Positions 46,297 to 58,839 of a DNA stretch of 64,000 nt are shown in pieces. The DNA is from Malus domestica. Lineage: Eukaryota; Streptophyta; Magnoliopsida; Rosales; Rosaceae. The DNA is taken from the NCBI RefSeq assembly GCF_042453785.1, contig NC_091669.1, positions 32,009,001-32,073,000 on the forward strand. The letters run 5' to 3'. The position numbers and the translations under genes were made by a program. Within the stretch, counting starts at the first letter, position 1; each line of letters starts with the position of its first letter. The notes under the pieces were generated by a model. The model saw only the letters and a program-made list of their open reading frames with translations, was not told the DNA's origin and did not search any database.

Positions 46297-47251
46297 ATAG
46301 CTTTTACCCATTGGATCTGGTTTGAATGGTCCCGATTATAAGGAGGGAGATAGGAGGGAGAGAATCCGAGTCTTCTCAAGCTCCATTTTAATGTTCTCTT
46401 TTTTTATCGAACGTTATTTTACTTATAAGAGGCCATCTACGGAAAAGAGGTTGAATTAGGCCACATAATAGCGATATTTAAAATATAATACATTTGTGTT
46501 ATCTTAAAACTCTATTTTATTTAAGTTGAAATTTCGATCTCTGATTTAAGGAGAGTTTTGGTAACCCTTATATTATTTACTTAATTTGATGTAGAAATAG
46601 GTTAAGGGATTTGTCTAAATACGAGTGTGCCACTATTCGGCACTAGAAACCAATCAAGTAATTGTGCTCCAATGAATGAATTAACTTAATTTTATCTTTT
46701 CAATGCCTCTAGTGAATGAGGACTTGACAATTCAACTAGATTTAGAGGGTAATTTGGTAAAAAAAAATAATTCAAGTGGCTATATGAAACAAAATATGTT
46801 CAGGTGATAATTTGACACGAAATAGTGATGACAATGATTCAGACATAACTCAAATTTTAGAGTAAATCTTAATGGTTTTGACGGTAGGTGGTATTTATGC
46901 AAACAAGTTTAGTTTAGGTGGCAAATATCACAAAACAAAATTTCAGTGGTCGAGTAGAACACTGTCTAAATTCAAGTGGTATTGCTAAAATTTTCCTTCC
47001 TCTTTTTTGAAGCAAGCCTAACATCACTTTATCTTTATGGCACTGCAAACTGGACATAGAAAACTATGGGACTGCAAACATGTGTGTGATTTCATTAGAA
47101 GTACAACTAGATGAGAACCCGAAAGAGAAATAGAACATATATAATACTGAGAAACACACACCATAATACCAGCATTTATACAATATAACATGACATAGTT
47201 TGCAAGTTCGACAGATTGAAACAGTAAAGAGAAAGAACGAGGACGATATAC

Positions 47252-48045
47252 TTAGCGCTTTTGTGCTTTTCTCCGTCTAGATTGTACTTTTTGCCATTTC
47301 TTTCTAGCAACTAGTTTGCTCTTTGGTTTCAACTTCAACTCAGGTGAGAACTTATAATTAGGATCTCTCATACGCGTTTGTATATCCTTGAAAAACTGCA
47401 TATTCAGTTTCTTAGGCCCTCCCTGTCTAAGCTCTGCATATTCCGGCCCTGATACTATATTTTCAAATGCTCCTACCAAAATATCCAAGTCACTCATGAC
47501 CTCCCACACGTTAATATAACGCCCGTCTGGCCCTTTCTTCAACTTTTTCAAGGCATTCTCAACTGCAATTTTCCTAGCTTGCTTTCCAGGGGACAACTCC
47601 TCTGGTTCCTGCTCAGCTTTCAATAATTCAGAAATTGTCCGATACTTTGATGTTTCTTCAAACTCAAATAGTTTGTCTATATGTTTATCACTACTTTCAT
47701 TTGGGTAGGCTTCAATAGGAATATCGTCGTCGTCATCATCTTCACTCCCAGTCCACAGAGACTTCTCCTCGTCGCTTCCAGACCAAACACTTCTCAACTC
47801 ATCACTATCATCGGCATCAATTAGGTCAGAGTGCTCCCTCGCCTGTTGTCTTACTTTTCGAATCTCTTTTTCAAGACGACTCTTTTCATCCTTTTCATTG
47901 TCACTTTCGTCTTCACTACCTGTCCATAAAGTATCATCTTCATCAATCTCCTTCTTCCAGGCTTCCCTGAATTCCTTGTCACCAGGTTTTCCATTTCCAA
48001 AGAGATCATAAGGTTTATGACCACCACGAGCATATGATCGTGACG
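47252..48045 (-). CDS. Unknown acidic/basic protein, exon 2, copy 1 (intact)
   Basis: One exon of 794 nt encodes the last 263 residues plus two bases of a split codon. The acceptor TTGCAG is good and there is no internal stop. I do not recognise the family. Visible features are a SRSYARGGHKPYD start, an acidic half with a twice-used word (LWTGSEDES and LWTGSEDDDDDD), a central region KYRTISELLKAEQEPEELSPG, NVWEVMSDLDIL, and a strongly basic end (SRRRKAQKR). Its own exon 1, seen upstream of copies 4 and 5, is missing. The nearest upstream same-strand exons are those of the truncated formyltransferase copy (48874-50366), and the splice phase matches. It is the only one of five copies with an undamaged frame. 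Confidence 0.85.
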
Positions 48046-48873
48046 CTGCAACAGTTCGAAACAGTCATACAGGGCACAAGTACAAAAGTCAAAGGGAAAA
48101 TGCACGTCTATTTATACACCTTTTTCTGCAAATCTGAACTTGCAAGGAAACCTATTTTATATAGAATGCATCATATTATGTAACATGTATATTAGTTTAC
48201 AGAGCAACATACTTGGCTTGAACTGCTAACCAAATTATTAGCATACACTGCAGTAAATAATCATTAACCATCTATTATGATCTTCAGACCACCAATTATC
48301 TCGAAAAGGTTTTAAATGAATGCAGAAAAAAAATCTTGATCTGCTAACCAAATTATTAGGAACAAAGTTCATCTGCCAACCTTCCTCCCCCTCAAAAGTT
48401 AAACTTAAATATCCCAGGTACAGATACTGAATAATCTAATAAGTGTGCAATATCCCTTAAAAGGCAAGCTCTAAGAGCCAAGAAACATTTCGAGTTCAAT
48501 TACTAGTCTCATGCCTCCATATCACTGATTTACCCTTGGTACATGACTACTAGCTGGATAGGGCGTCTCATATTTGAAGCATTGAGAGGATTACCCAAAT
48601 TGAAGGAATCAGAATGAGCAACTCTCATCGATCGTCTGGATTGCAATGAGAATAAGGTTGGTTTCTGTTAAGATGTTTTTCGTTTCTTCTTAATTCTTTC
48701 TATTCTAAATAAACGTTGGAATGAGGACAAATGGCAACAATTCCCCATTCCAAGTAACCGTGCTGAGATTATACCCATCTGATTCCAAAGTCAAATGCAG
48801 AAAAGTGCATGGAAAATTAATATGCAGCAGAGAACAAGAATTCACTTTCGCCAGGGAAATTCATTCGACTAAC

Positions 48874-50164
48874 CCAATGTTGGGATATTGAGAAACTTGG
48901 TAGGTAAAATGTTCCCATAAGCAGCAGTGATGCAAAGTTGTGGCTGCAAAGCTCTTAAGTCGGACAAAAACACATCCTGCACAAACATTAATAAAAATGA
49001 ACCCTCTTCATCTAAATTCACTCCTAACACTATCAAAATCTTTGAGAGACAATAATCTAATGAACACTGGGAATATATGGAAACCCATTTTGCAGCACTA
49101 TTGGGTTATTTCTAATGTGCATGACCTTCGGCATAAGAAAACCTAAATTGCAGCTCCACAGAAGGTGTGGCACCCAATATCAGAGATTTCTACCGATAAC
49201 TCCATGGTGCTCATAAGCACATCTCTAGCCACTACATGGATTACTCATAAGGAATAAATAGAGAAATCATTTCCTACAAAAAGATGATAGAAAATTACCT
49301 CTCCAGCCCGTTCAGGTGTGAAAATAAGGTTTGAAGGGAAGCCTCTGTCAAGAGCATGCTGTGCTAAAGGAGAAGGCATCAACTTTTTCCCCCTAGACTT
49401 TCTGGATGGGGGCTGAGTAACAATAGCTGCAATCTAAATCAGAGCAAATTATTCATTCATAATCCAAGCAATGACTCTGTATTTTTACACTATATCAATA
49501 GCGAAAGTATGCATCACCAATTTTCCTGGCCTACGTCAGTCCCTACTATCTTCCCCCCAAAAAAAGAGTAAATACGAAAACAAGTTTGACATAAAACCAA
49601 TATAAAATATTAGTAAGCTCATATGCAATAAGCCTAGGTTCGACTAGTTTGGCATAAAACTAATCCAATTGAACCTTTAAGATGTCGCAACACAAGAGAA
49701 AGCAATGACCGAAACACAACACAACACAACCAGCTAAATGATAAGTCTACTGACTGTCTAAATTCCACAACACCAGAAATTAACCCCATTCACAATTCAA
49801 TCCGGCACGAACGCTTCTTGGACATCATGTGCTTAAAAGGCATTTCACATCACTAAATTATGTAACCCAATAAACCAGACTAAAAAACAATCAAATTGTG
49901 GAATTCTAATGGCATCATAAAGTGAAGAAAACCCAAAATTAAAAATTGAAAACACATAAAAAAATTTAAAAAAAAAAGAAAGAAGAAGAAGCCAGAAAAG
50001 AAAACCCATTTGAGGTAAAGTTGAAAGCATGGAGAAGGGCATCCATTGAATACCTCAAAGAGTGAGTCTGCGGCAGTGGATGCATTGAGAAGGGCATCCA
50101 GAACAGTTGCTAACACCTTCAAAACCAGTAGACATTTCATCACCTCATAACCACAAATGTATAA

Positions 50165-50228
<64 letters not shown>

Positions 50229-50366
50229 CAGCACCTGAGGAAAGCCTAAGAAGACGAGGGGCTTCTTGTTGGAAGCGAAGCATAAAGTAGAAGAAGAAGA
50301 AGAAGATGATGATGAAGTTGCGGCACTGAAGCACCAGAAGCGACGAAACACCAGCGACGAATTCAT
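48874..50366 (-). CDS. Truncated formyltransferase copy, exons 1-4
   Basis: Exons 50235-50366, 50054-50116, 49299-49433 and 48874-48976 repeat the first four exons of the gene at 40788-45718, all with intact frame and borders. They encode 144 codons plus one base. Differences include one extra Ser in the serine run and LGFPQ for LGSPQ. Exons 5-11, which hold the catalytic Asn-His-Asp and the SLLP signature, are absent, so no formyltransferase can be made. The transit-peptide-like N-terminus is kept. The fourth exon ends in phase 1, the phase needed by the exon at 47252-48045 on the same strand. Confidence 0.92.
50167..50225. repeat. (TA)n(GA)n microsatellite, duplicated copy
   Basis: Counterpart of 45531-45578, with a longer GA run, in intron 1 of the truncated formyltransferase copy. 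Confidence 0.95.
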
Positions 50367-51009
50367 GCTCACAATTTCACTTGCCTCCTCGTACAAACTT
50401 TGGGACTGTGTACCACTGCTTATACGCTTCTTGCAATTCTACTTCTGCCTATTTTCTTAGGAGACTAATCAAATTTTAAGTTTTAACGATAAAAGTATGG
50501 TAAATAATATTAAAATTATTTTTTTAATGTAAATATATTATTTTTTTATTAAAATAAATAATACAAAAGAGTTTTTCGCTAAAGTTTATTTTTCTTTTGT
50601 GCTCTTAATCTCATGCCCGATTCTCTGCCCCTCATTTCATCCACAGCCGTCCAAAACATTTACAAGTCGATCAAAACACAAGATTGTGCCACGTAAGAAA
50701 CAAAGGGAGGGATAGCTCTTACCCATTGGATCTGGTTTGAATGGTCCCGATTATAAGGAGAGTGCACAAAGGGAGGGAGATGAGAGGGGAGAGAATCAGA
50801 TTCTCTTAAACTCCATTTTAATGTTCTCTTTTTTTATCAACCGTTATTTTACTTATAAGAGATCAACTACGGAAAAGAGATTGAATTAGGTCACATAATA
50901 GCGATATTTTACGTATAATACATTTGTGTCATCTTAAACTTTATTTTATTTGAGTTGAAATTTAGACCTTTGACCTTCAACCGTAGAAGGAGAATTTTGG
51001 TAACCCTTA

Positions 51010-51584
51010 GACCAAACCCAATATTGGGCTAAATGCAATTTTTTAGGTTTTATTCCCCTCCCAACCCAACGCTTGCTAAATGAGTGGACTAAAAGCTAAA
51101 AGCTGAACAAAGATCAAATTCCCTCCAGGATTTTGCCTAGAAAATGGTGTGGACACCACCAGCGGGACCCCATCAACATGGCCCATGGGCATGTCTCCCA
51201 AGATTTATTGAATTCAATGGTTGAGATCGAATATAATTAAATCTAACGGTAAAAAAAGATCTAACGGTCCAAATTTAAATCTAACGGCTAAAATAATTAA
51301 AAAAAATTATTTAACTCAAAATTCATCCAAATTTAGTGATTTTTCAATATTTATCATAATTTAAATATTTTTAGGTTAAAACGTTCATAAAATTAAATTA
51401 TGATAGTGTACATAATTTTTTTTAAATTACTTTAAAAGAAAAAAAATAGCCTAAATTTATTCTTTAATAATCTCAGGCTAAAAAATTTAGGCCAGAAGAG
51501 TTGGAGCAGAAAAATTGTTTCTAGGCTAAACCTAAATTTTTTGGGCTAAAAATTTTAAGTTTTAGCCCAAGGTTGAAGATGGTC
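51010..51584. mobile_element. PIF/Harbinger-type MITE, 575 bp
   Basis: Ends are GACCAAACCCAATATTGGG and, inverted, GACCATCTTCAACCTTGGG. TTA lies on both sides (51007-51009, 51585-51587). The interior AATCTAACGG.. block matches 58895-59010 of the larger element at 58840-59877, so it is an internally deleted relative. The other duplicated units (46580, 60105) lack it. About 10 bp of host sequence at the left edge is also missing compared with them. Confidence 0.8.
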
Positions 51585-52297
51585 TTAATTTGATGTAGAA
51601 ATAGGTTAAGGGATTTGTCTAAATATGAGTGTGCCAATATTAGGCACTAGAAAGTGAACAATTTGCTCCTTAAAGAATAGTAACACTGACTTCCAGTCAA
51701 GTAATTGTGCTCTAAGAAATGAATTAACTTAATTTTATCTTTTCAATGCCTCGAATGAATGAGGACATGACAATTCAACTAGATTTAGAGGGTAGTTTGG
51801 GAAAAAAAAACATTTCAACTGGCTATGAAACAAAAAAAAATAGTTCATGTGATAATTTGACACGAAATAGTGATGACAATGATTTAGACATAACTCGTAT
51901 TTTAGAGTAAATCTTAGCGGTTTTGACGGTAAGTGGTATTTATGCAAACAAGTTTAGTTTAGGTGGCAAATGTCACAAAACAAAATTTAAGTGGTCAAGT
52001 ATAACACTATGTAAAATTCAAGTGGTATTGCTAAAATTTTCCTTCCTCTATTTCAAAGCAAGCCTAACATCACTTTATCTTTATGGCACTGCAAACTTGA
52101 CAAAGAATACTATGGGACTGCAAACATGTGTTTGATCTCATTAGAAATACAATTGGACGAGAATTCGAAAGAGAAGTAGAACATATATAGAACTGAGAAA
52201 CACACACCATAATACCAACAGTTTTACAATATAACATGTTACAGTTTGCAAGTTTGGCATATTGAAACAGTAAAGAGGAAGAATGAGGAGGATACAC

Positions 52298-53076
52298 TTA
52301 GCGCTTTTGTGCTTTCCTCAGTCTAGATTGTACCTTCTGCCATTTTTTTCTAGCAACTAGTTTGCTCTTTGGTTTCAACTTCAACTCAGGTGAGAACTTA
52401 TAATTTGGATCTCTCATACGCGTTTGTATATCCTTGAAAAACTACGACCCTCCCTGTCTAAGCTCTGCATATTTCGGCCTTGAAACTATATTTTCAAATG
52501 CTCCTATCAGAATATCCAAGTCACTTATGACCTCCCACACGTTAATATATTGCCCATCTGACCCCTTCTTCAACTTTTTCAAGGCATTCTCAACTGCAAT
52601 TTTCCTAGCTTGCTTTTCAGGGGACAACTCCTCATGTTCCTGCTCAGCTTTCAATAATTCAAAAATTGTCCGATACTTGGATGGTTCTTCAAACTCAAAC
52701 AATTTGTCTATATGTTTATTGCTACTTTCATTTGGGTAGGCTTCAGTAGGAATATCGTCGTCATCATCATCTTCACTCCCAGTCCACAGAGACTTCTCCT
52801 CGTCGCTTCCAAACCAAACACATCTCAACTCATCACTATCATCGGCATCAATCAGGTCAGAATGCTCCTTCCCCTGCTGTCTTACTTTTCGAATCTCTTT
52901 TTCAAGACGACTCTTTTCATCCTTTTCATTGTCACTTTCATCTTCACTCCCTGTCCATAAAGTATCATCTTCATCAATCTCTTTTTTCCAGGCTTTCCTG
53001 AATTCCTTATCACCAGGTTTTCCATTTCCAAAAAGATCATAAGGTTTATGACCACCACAAGCATATGATCGTGAAG
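52298..53076 (-). pseudogene. Unknown gene, copy 2, broken
   Basis: Copy of 47252-48045. An indel near 52442 creates an in-frame stop after GGS. The splice acceptor reads TTGCAT in place of TTGCAG. The C-terminal third is still recognisable after the stop. No exon 1 lies upstream. Confidence 0.88.
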
Positions 53077-53307
53077 ATGCAACAATACAATACAGTCATA
53101 CAAGTAGCACAAATACAAAAGTTAGAGTGAATGTATGTGTTACAAAGCTCTATCTATATACATTTTTTCTGCAAATTTGAACTTGCAAGGAAATCTATTT
53201 TATATAGAATGCATAATATTATGTAACATGTATCTAAGTTTACAGAGCAACATCACATATTTGGCTCGAACTGCGACTACAAACTTGTCATTTTATCTGG
53301 GCCATAG

Positions 53308-53398
53308 AATTCACACAGAACGCAGTAGCGTTCTAGGATTCATACAACTGACCCCACCTATTGAGATAAGGCTTGATTGTTGTTGTTGTTGTTGTTGT
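53308..53398 (+). mobile_element. RTE LINE 3' tail, short insertion
   Basis: GTTCTAGGATTCATACAACTGACC.. then AAGGCTTGA and (TTG)n. This is the same conserved 3' terminus as at 15215-15280. It is shared with copy 3 (about 55060-55130) but absent at the equivalent place behind copies 4 and 5 (about 56745 and 61830). Confidence 0.82.
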
Positions 53399-54017
53399 TC
53401 AATTCTAAAACAACTCAAATTCAATCAAGAAATGCACATAATCATACTCAATATAAAAATGCCACATAACAGGACACAATAGAATTTCATAATATCGCTT
53501 ATGCACTTTCTCGTGGTTGTTTCCTTGTTTTCGAAAACAGAATGAGTCCTCATTCCCCAGGCTAAAGGTTTCAATGACATAACGAAATAGTGATGACAAT
53601 GATTAAGACATAACTCGTATTTTAGAGTAAATCTTAGCGGTTTTGACGGTGGGTGGTATTTATGAAAACAAGTTTAGTTTAGGTGGCAAATGTCACAAAA
53701 CAAAATTTAAGTTGTCAAATATAACACTGTGTAAAATTCAAGTGCTATTGCTAAAATTTTCCTTCCTCTTTTTTGAAGCAAGCCTAACATCATTTTATCT
53801 TTATGGAACTGCAAACTTGACATATAAAACTATGGGACTACAAACATGTGTGTGATCTCATTAGAAGTACGACCAGATGAGAACCCGAAAGAGAAGTAGA
53901 ACATATATAGTACTAAGAAACACACAACATAATACCAGCATTTATACAATATAACATGTTATAGTTTGCAAGTTCGACAGATTGAAACAGTAAAGAGGAA
54001 GAACGAGGAGGATACAC

Positions 54018-54814
54018 TTAGCGCTTTTGTGCTCTCCTCCGTCTAGATTGTACTTTCTGCCATTTATTTCTAGCAACTAGTTTGCTCTTTGGTTTCAACT
54101 TCAACTCAGGTAAGAACTTATAATTAGGATCTTTCATACACGTTTGTATATCCTTGAAAAACTGCATATTTAGTTTCTTAGGCCATCCCTGTCTAAGCTC
54201 TGCATATTCCGGCCCTGAAACTATATTTTCAAATGCTCCTATCAAAATATCCAAGTCACTCATGACCTCCCACACGTTAATATATCGCCCATCTGGCCCT
54301 TTCTTCAACTTTTTCATGACATTCTCAACTGCAATTTTCCTAGCTTGTTTTCCAGGGGACAACTCCTCCGGTTCCTGCTCAGCTTTTAATAATTTAGAAA
54401 TTGTCCGATACTTAAATGTTTTTTCAAACTCAAACAGTTTGCCTATATGTTTATCACTACTTTCATTTGGGTAGGCTTCAGTAGGAATATTGTCATCATC
54501 ATCATCATCTTCATTCCTAGTCCATAGAAACTTCTCTTCGTCACTTCCAAACCAAACACTTCTCAACTCATCACTATTATTGGCGTCAATCAGTTCAGAG
54601 TGCTCCCTCGCCTGCTATCTTACTTTTCAAATCTCTTTTTCAAGACGACTCTTTTCATCCTTTTCATTGTCACTTTCATCTTCACTCCTTGTCCATAAAG
54701 TATCATCTTCATCAATCTCTTTCTTCCAGGCTTCCCTGAATTCCTTACCACCAGGTTTTCCATTTCTAAAGAGATTATAAGGTTTATGACCACCACGGGC
54801 ATATGATCGTGAAG
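54018..54814 (-). pseudogene. Unknown gene, copy 3, broken
   Basis: Two stops lie close together in the acidic half (at about 54616 and 54631; TGA and TAG in the KEIRKVRQQ region), and the splice acceptor reads TTGCAA. The part after the stops is open to the normal basic C-terminus. No exon 1 lies upstream. Confidence 0.88.
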
Positions 54815-55059
54815 TTGCAATAGTACAATACAGTCATACAGGTAGCACAAGTACAAAAGTCAGAGCGAATGTCTGTATTACAAAGCTTTATCTATGTAAC
54901 TTTTTTTCTTCCGCAAATTTGAACTTGCAAGGAAATCTATTTTATATAGAATGCATAATATTATGTAACATGTATCTAAGTTTACAGAGCAACATCACAT
55001 ACTTGGCTCAAACTGCGACTACAAACTCGTCATTTTATCTAGGGCATAGAATTCACACA

Positions 55060-55130
55060 GAACGCAGTGGCGTTCTAGGATTCATACAGCCGACCCTACC
55101 TATTGGGATAAGGCTTAATTGTTGTAGTTC
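55060..55130 (+). mobile_element. RTE LINE 3' tail, duplicated copy with shortened TTG tract
   Basis: Same insertion as 53308-53398, carried along by the duplication of copies 2 and 3. The (TTG)n tract is nearly gone (TTGTTGTAG). Confidence 0.78.
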
Positions 55131-55743
55131 AATTCTAAAACAATTCAAATTCAATCAAGAAACACACATAATCATACTCACTATAAAAACACCACATAAC
55201 AGGAAATAGTGGAAGTTCGGAATATCGCTTATGCACTTTCAAGTGGTTGTTTCCTTGTTGTCGAAACAAAATGAATCCTCGTTTCACAGGCTAAAGGTTT
55301 CAATGACAGAACGAAATAGCGATGCTATGATTCAGACATAACTCATATTTTAGAGTAAATCTTAGCGATTTTGATGGTAGGTGGTATTTATGCAAACAAG
55401 TATAGTTTAGGTGGCAAATGTCACAAAACAAAATTTAAGTGGTCAAGTATAACACTGTAAAATTCAAGTGGTATTGCTAAAATTTTCCTTCCTCTTTTTT
55501 GAAGCAAGCCTAATATCACTTTATCTTTATGGCACTGCAAACTTGACATAGAAAACTATGGGACTGCACACAAGTGTGTGATCTCATTAGAAGTACAACT
55601 GGAAGAGAACCTGAAAGAGAAGTATAACATATATAGTACTGAGAAACACACACCATAATACCAACATTTATACAATATAACATGCTATAGTTTACAAGTT
55701 CGACAGATTGAAATAGTAAAGAGGAAGAACGGGGAAGATACAC

Positions 55744-57300
55744 TTAGCGTTTTTGTGCTTTCGTCCATCTAGATTGTACTTTCTGCCCTTTCTTTCTAGC
55801 AAACAGTTTTCTCTTTGGTTTCAACTTCAACTCAGGTGAGAACTTATAATTTTGATCTCTCCTATGTGTTTGTATATCCTTGAAAAAACTGCATATTCGG
55901 CTTCTTAGGCCCTCTTTGTCTAAGCTCTGCATATTCCAACCTTGATACTATATTTTCAAATGCTTATATCAGAATATCCAAGTCACTCATGACTTCTCAC
56001 ACGTTAATATAACATATGTTTGGCCCTTCAACTTTTTCAAGGCATTCTCAACTGCTATTTTCCTAGCTTGCTTTCCAGGGGACAACTCCTCTGGTTCCTG
56101 CTCAGGTTTCAATAATTTGGAAATTGTCCAATACTTTGATGTTTCTTCAAACTCAAACAGTTTGTCTATAGGTTTATCACTACTTTCATTTGGGTAGGCT
56201 TCAGTAGCAATATCCTCTTCATCATCATCTTCACTTCCAGTCCACAAAGACTTCTCATCATCGATTCTAGACCCAACACTTCTCAACTCATCACTATCAT
56301 TGGCATCAATCAGGTCAGAGTGCTCCCTCGCTTGCTGTTTTACTTTTCGAATCTCTTTTTTCAAGATGATTCTTTTCATTATTTTCATTGTCACTTTCGT
56401 CTTCACTCCTTGTCCATAAAGTATCATCTTCATCAATCTCTTTCTTCCAGGTTTCCCTGAATTCCTTGTCACCAGGTTTTCTATTTCTAAAGAGATTTTA
56501 AGGTTTATGACCACTACGAGCATATGATCGTGAAGCTGCAACAGTTCGATACAGTCATAGAGATAGCACAAGTAAAATAAGTCAGAGGGAAAATGCACGT
56601 CTATTTATACCATTTTTTCCGCAAATCTGAACCAGCAAGGAAACCTATTCTATATAGAATGCATCATATTGTGTAATATGTATATAAGTTTACAGAGCAA
56701 CATCAGATACTTGGCACGAACTGCGGGTACAAACTCGTCATTTTATCCCGTGATAGTTAAATTTCTAAAACAATTCTAACTCAATCAAGAAAGGCACATA
56801 ATCATACTCAAATCTAAAAACATCATAGAACAGGACACAAGGAAGTTAGGAATATTGCTCATGCATATTTCTCAACGTCGTTTCCCTGTTCTCGACAGTG
56901 GAATTAAACCTCATTCCGCAGGCTCAAGGTTTTTCACAATGACAAACATGTCAATGAAACTAGTAATCTCAAGTTGAAAAATGTGCAGACAGACAGACCA
57001 AAAAGCCCACTGAAAGACCAATCTTCCATTCTGTGGGGCATTTTATCGAGCACGTAGATTGCATATCATAACTCCAATGACATAAACACAAACATACATA
57101 TGATTGATTAATTAATTGTAAAATTTGAAAAATTGAAGCGTAGGAAACCAACCTTGAAAATTTGGAGAAAACCCATAAGAGAAAATCAGAGTTGTTGAAG
57201 TAGTTACAGAAGATGCAGAATCAGACACGTTTTGCAAGGTGAAAAAGGATGAGGAGAGAGAAATAGGGATTAGGGTTTTTGCAAACACAAGAAAGGAGGG
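55744..57300 (-). pseudogene. Unknown gene, copy 4, with exon 1, broken
   Basis: Exon 2 is at 55744-56535 with an intact acceptor. It is broken by an extra base in an A-run near 56363 and by a 4-bp loss near 56026, which ends the frame as GQTYVILTC. Exon 1 ends at 57153 (donor GTTGGT). It encodes FAKTLIPISLS.. through SPNFQ in the right phase, but no start codon lies in frame. Confidence 0.85.
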
Positions 57301-57626
57301 AAGGGCAGGAAAAGCCTCCGACCCATCCTATTGTATTATATCACGATCATCTTCTACGCCTTTTAGGGTTTTGTTTACTCATCATCAAGGTGGGAGCACT
57401 TTTCCTTCATTTCTCTTTAAATTATAATTTGGCATTGTCTATTAATTTTTAGTTGTATTTTTCACATACGATAATATTTACATTTAAAAAATGAATTTGA
57501 ATCAACTTTGCCATCTACTAAAATAAATTGGTTAGTATAACTTAGGTAAAATGTTATTTAAGCGGGGAATAAATTTAAATGATATTTACACTATGAGAAT
57601 AACAAGTTTTTAAATGTTATCTATGC

Positions 57627-57760
57627 ACTTAGTACTATGGTTTTGTGGTATTCTTTTCTACTTGTAAGTGAGGGTTCTTAGGTTCAATTCTCGCCACAGA
57701 CGAATTTGAACCGCATTATTAGTTGTCGTCTATGAGCATAAATTTACATGTGGTCCTCCA
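57627..57760 (+). mobile_element. SINE-like element, 2349 family
   Basis: AGTACTATGG..TGTGGTATTC.. and B-box-like AGGTTCAATTCTCG at about 57680-57693. The duplicate lies at about 62982-63090. Confidence 0.5.
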
Positions 57761-58647
57761 ATATCTTAGTGGAGTGTGTTAAGTTTTAAACCTCCCTTAA
57801 ATTATGGTAATAGTTTCAAAACCATCCCTTCTTCTTAGTAATAATTAAAATAAAATAAAATAAAAACTCGTCACTATGGGTCAAAACTCAAAATGCTCAT
57901 TTCAAATTTCAAAGAATGACTAGTTTTTATAGCATGTTGTCAATATCTAATTAATGTCACTAATCTTTGGTATAAATTGTCCATTTTCAATTTTTGTCAA
58001 TCATCAATTAAAATTTAATTTCTAATCATTTTAACCAATTTTTCCTTTTTTGTTTGTAGAAACCAAATTCTCTACATAATTGTTATATTTTTAGTAAAAA
58101 GAAGTGTGCAAAAATCACTTTCAGTTCAACCTATGAAGCACAAATTCCGATTGAGAGATCGAACGTTTTTACTCTTTGAGCAACAGATTCGAACAATTGT
58201 CTCTCCTCAATCGGGACGAAAACCGAATCTTTAATGCATCAAGTGAAATTACCTCATGCAGTCTCAGAACTGAAATAAAATTTTGGATGAATGGTTAAAC
58301 CATTTTAAGGGCACTAATCTCATTTGTCTTAACATTTAGCACAACATGAACATATATATAACATCCATCCTTGTCACTTTACATGGAAATTTCAACTGTA
58401 TGTACAAGGTACATATTCAAGACCAAGCCATCATTAAAGGATATCATACTCTACAACTTGGGTCGTCCAACTTCAAAATCACGAGATTAAATTATTGATG
58501 AACGTTGGGGGCATAGGGAATTAAGTCTTAAACTATTGGTGCTTCACTAAAACTTGAGTCATCCAGCATTTCAACCACAGAAGCATACTGCAAATGTTTA
58601 ACGTTCGGGGATGTGAGGAAGAATACGTGGGGCAAAGTGATGACAGC

Positions 58648-58803
58648 TCAATTTGAAAACAAATAATCATTGACCTTATCATCGTCTTCAAAGTGCATCC
58701 CATCAACTGCACTGTCATTATGGAATTCCCATCCAAGATTGTTTTCAAGCAACTCCTTAAGCTTCCTTGTCTCCTTGAGCTTCCTCGGCCACTTCCCTCG
58801 AGC
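58648..58803 (-). CDS. Last exon of an unidentified gene, fragment
   Basis: After an acceptor GTTAG, 51 residues and a stop are encoded: KWPRKLKETRKLKELLE, then GWEFHNDSAVDGMHFEDDD and YLFSN. The charged composition and clean acceptor look like a real C-terminal exon. Upstream on the minus strand the PIF element at 58840 begins, so the rest of the gene is cut off or lies beyond it. I do not recognise the family. Confidence 0.4.
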   Translation of the reverse strand, partial: ARGKWPRKLKETRKLKELLENNLGWEFHNDSAVDGMHFEDDDKVNDYLFSN

Positions 58804-58839
58804 CTAACGGCTATTTTCCCAATCCGACAGCCATCATTT

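Larger units (their letters stand above)
43588..53280. repeat. Tandem duplication: formyltransferase 5' part plus unknown gene
   Basis: 43588-48225 (formyltransferase intron 4 through exon 1, promoter, unknown gene exon 2 and part of its intron) is followed head to tail by 48226-53280, which has the same content. The joint at 48225/48226 fuses the intron of the unknown gene to intron 4 of the second formyltransferase copy (GAACTGCTAACC then AAATTATTAGCATACACTGC). The second copy carries a 575-bp MITE and lacks the CAT fragment. Confidence 0.9.
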
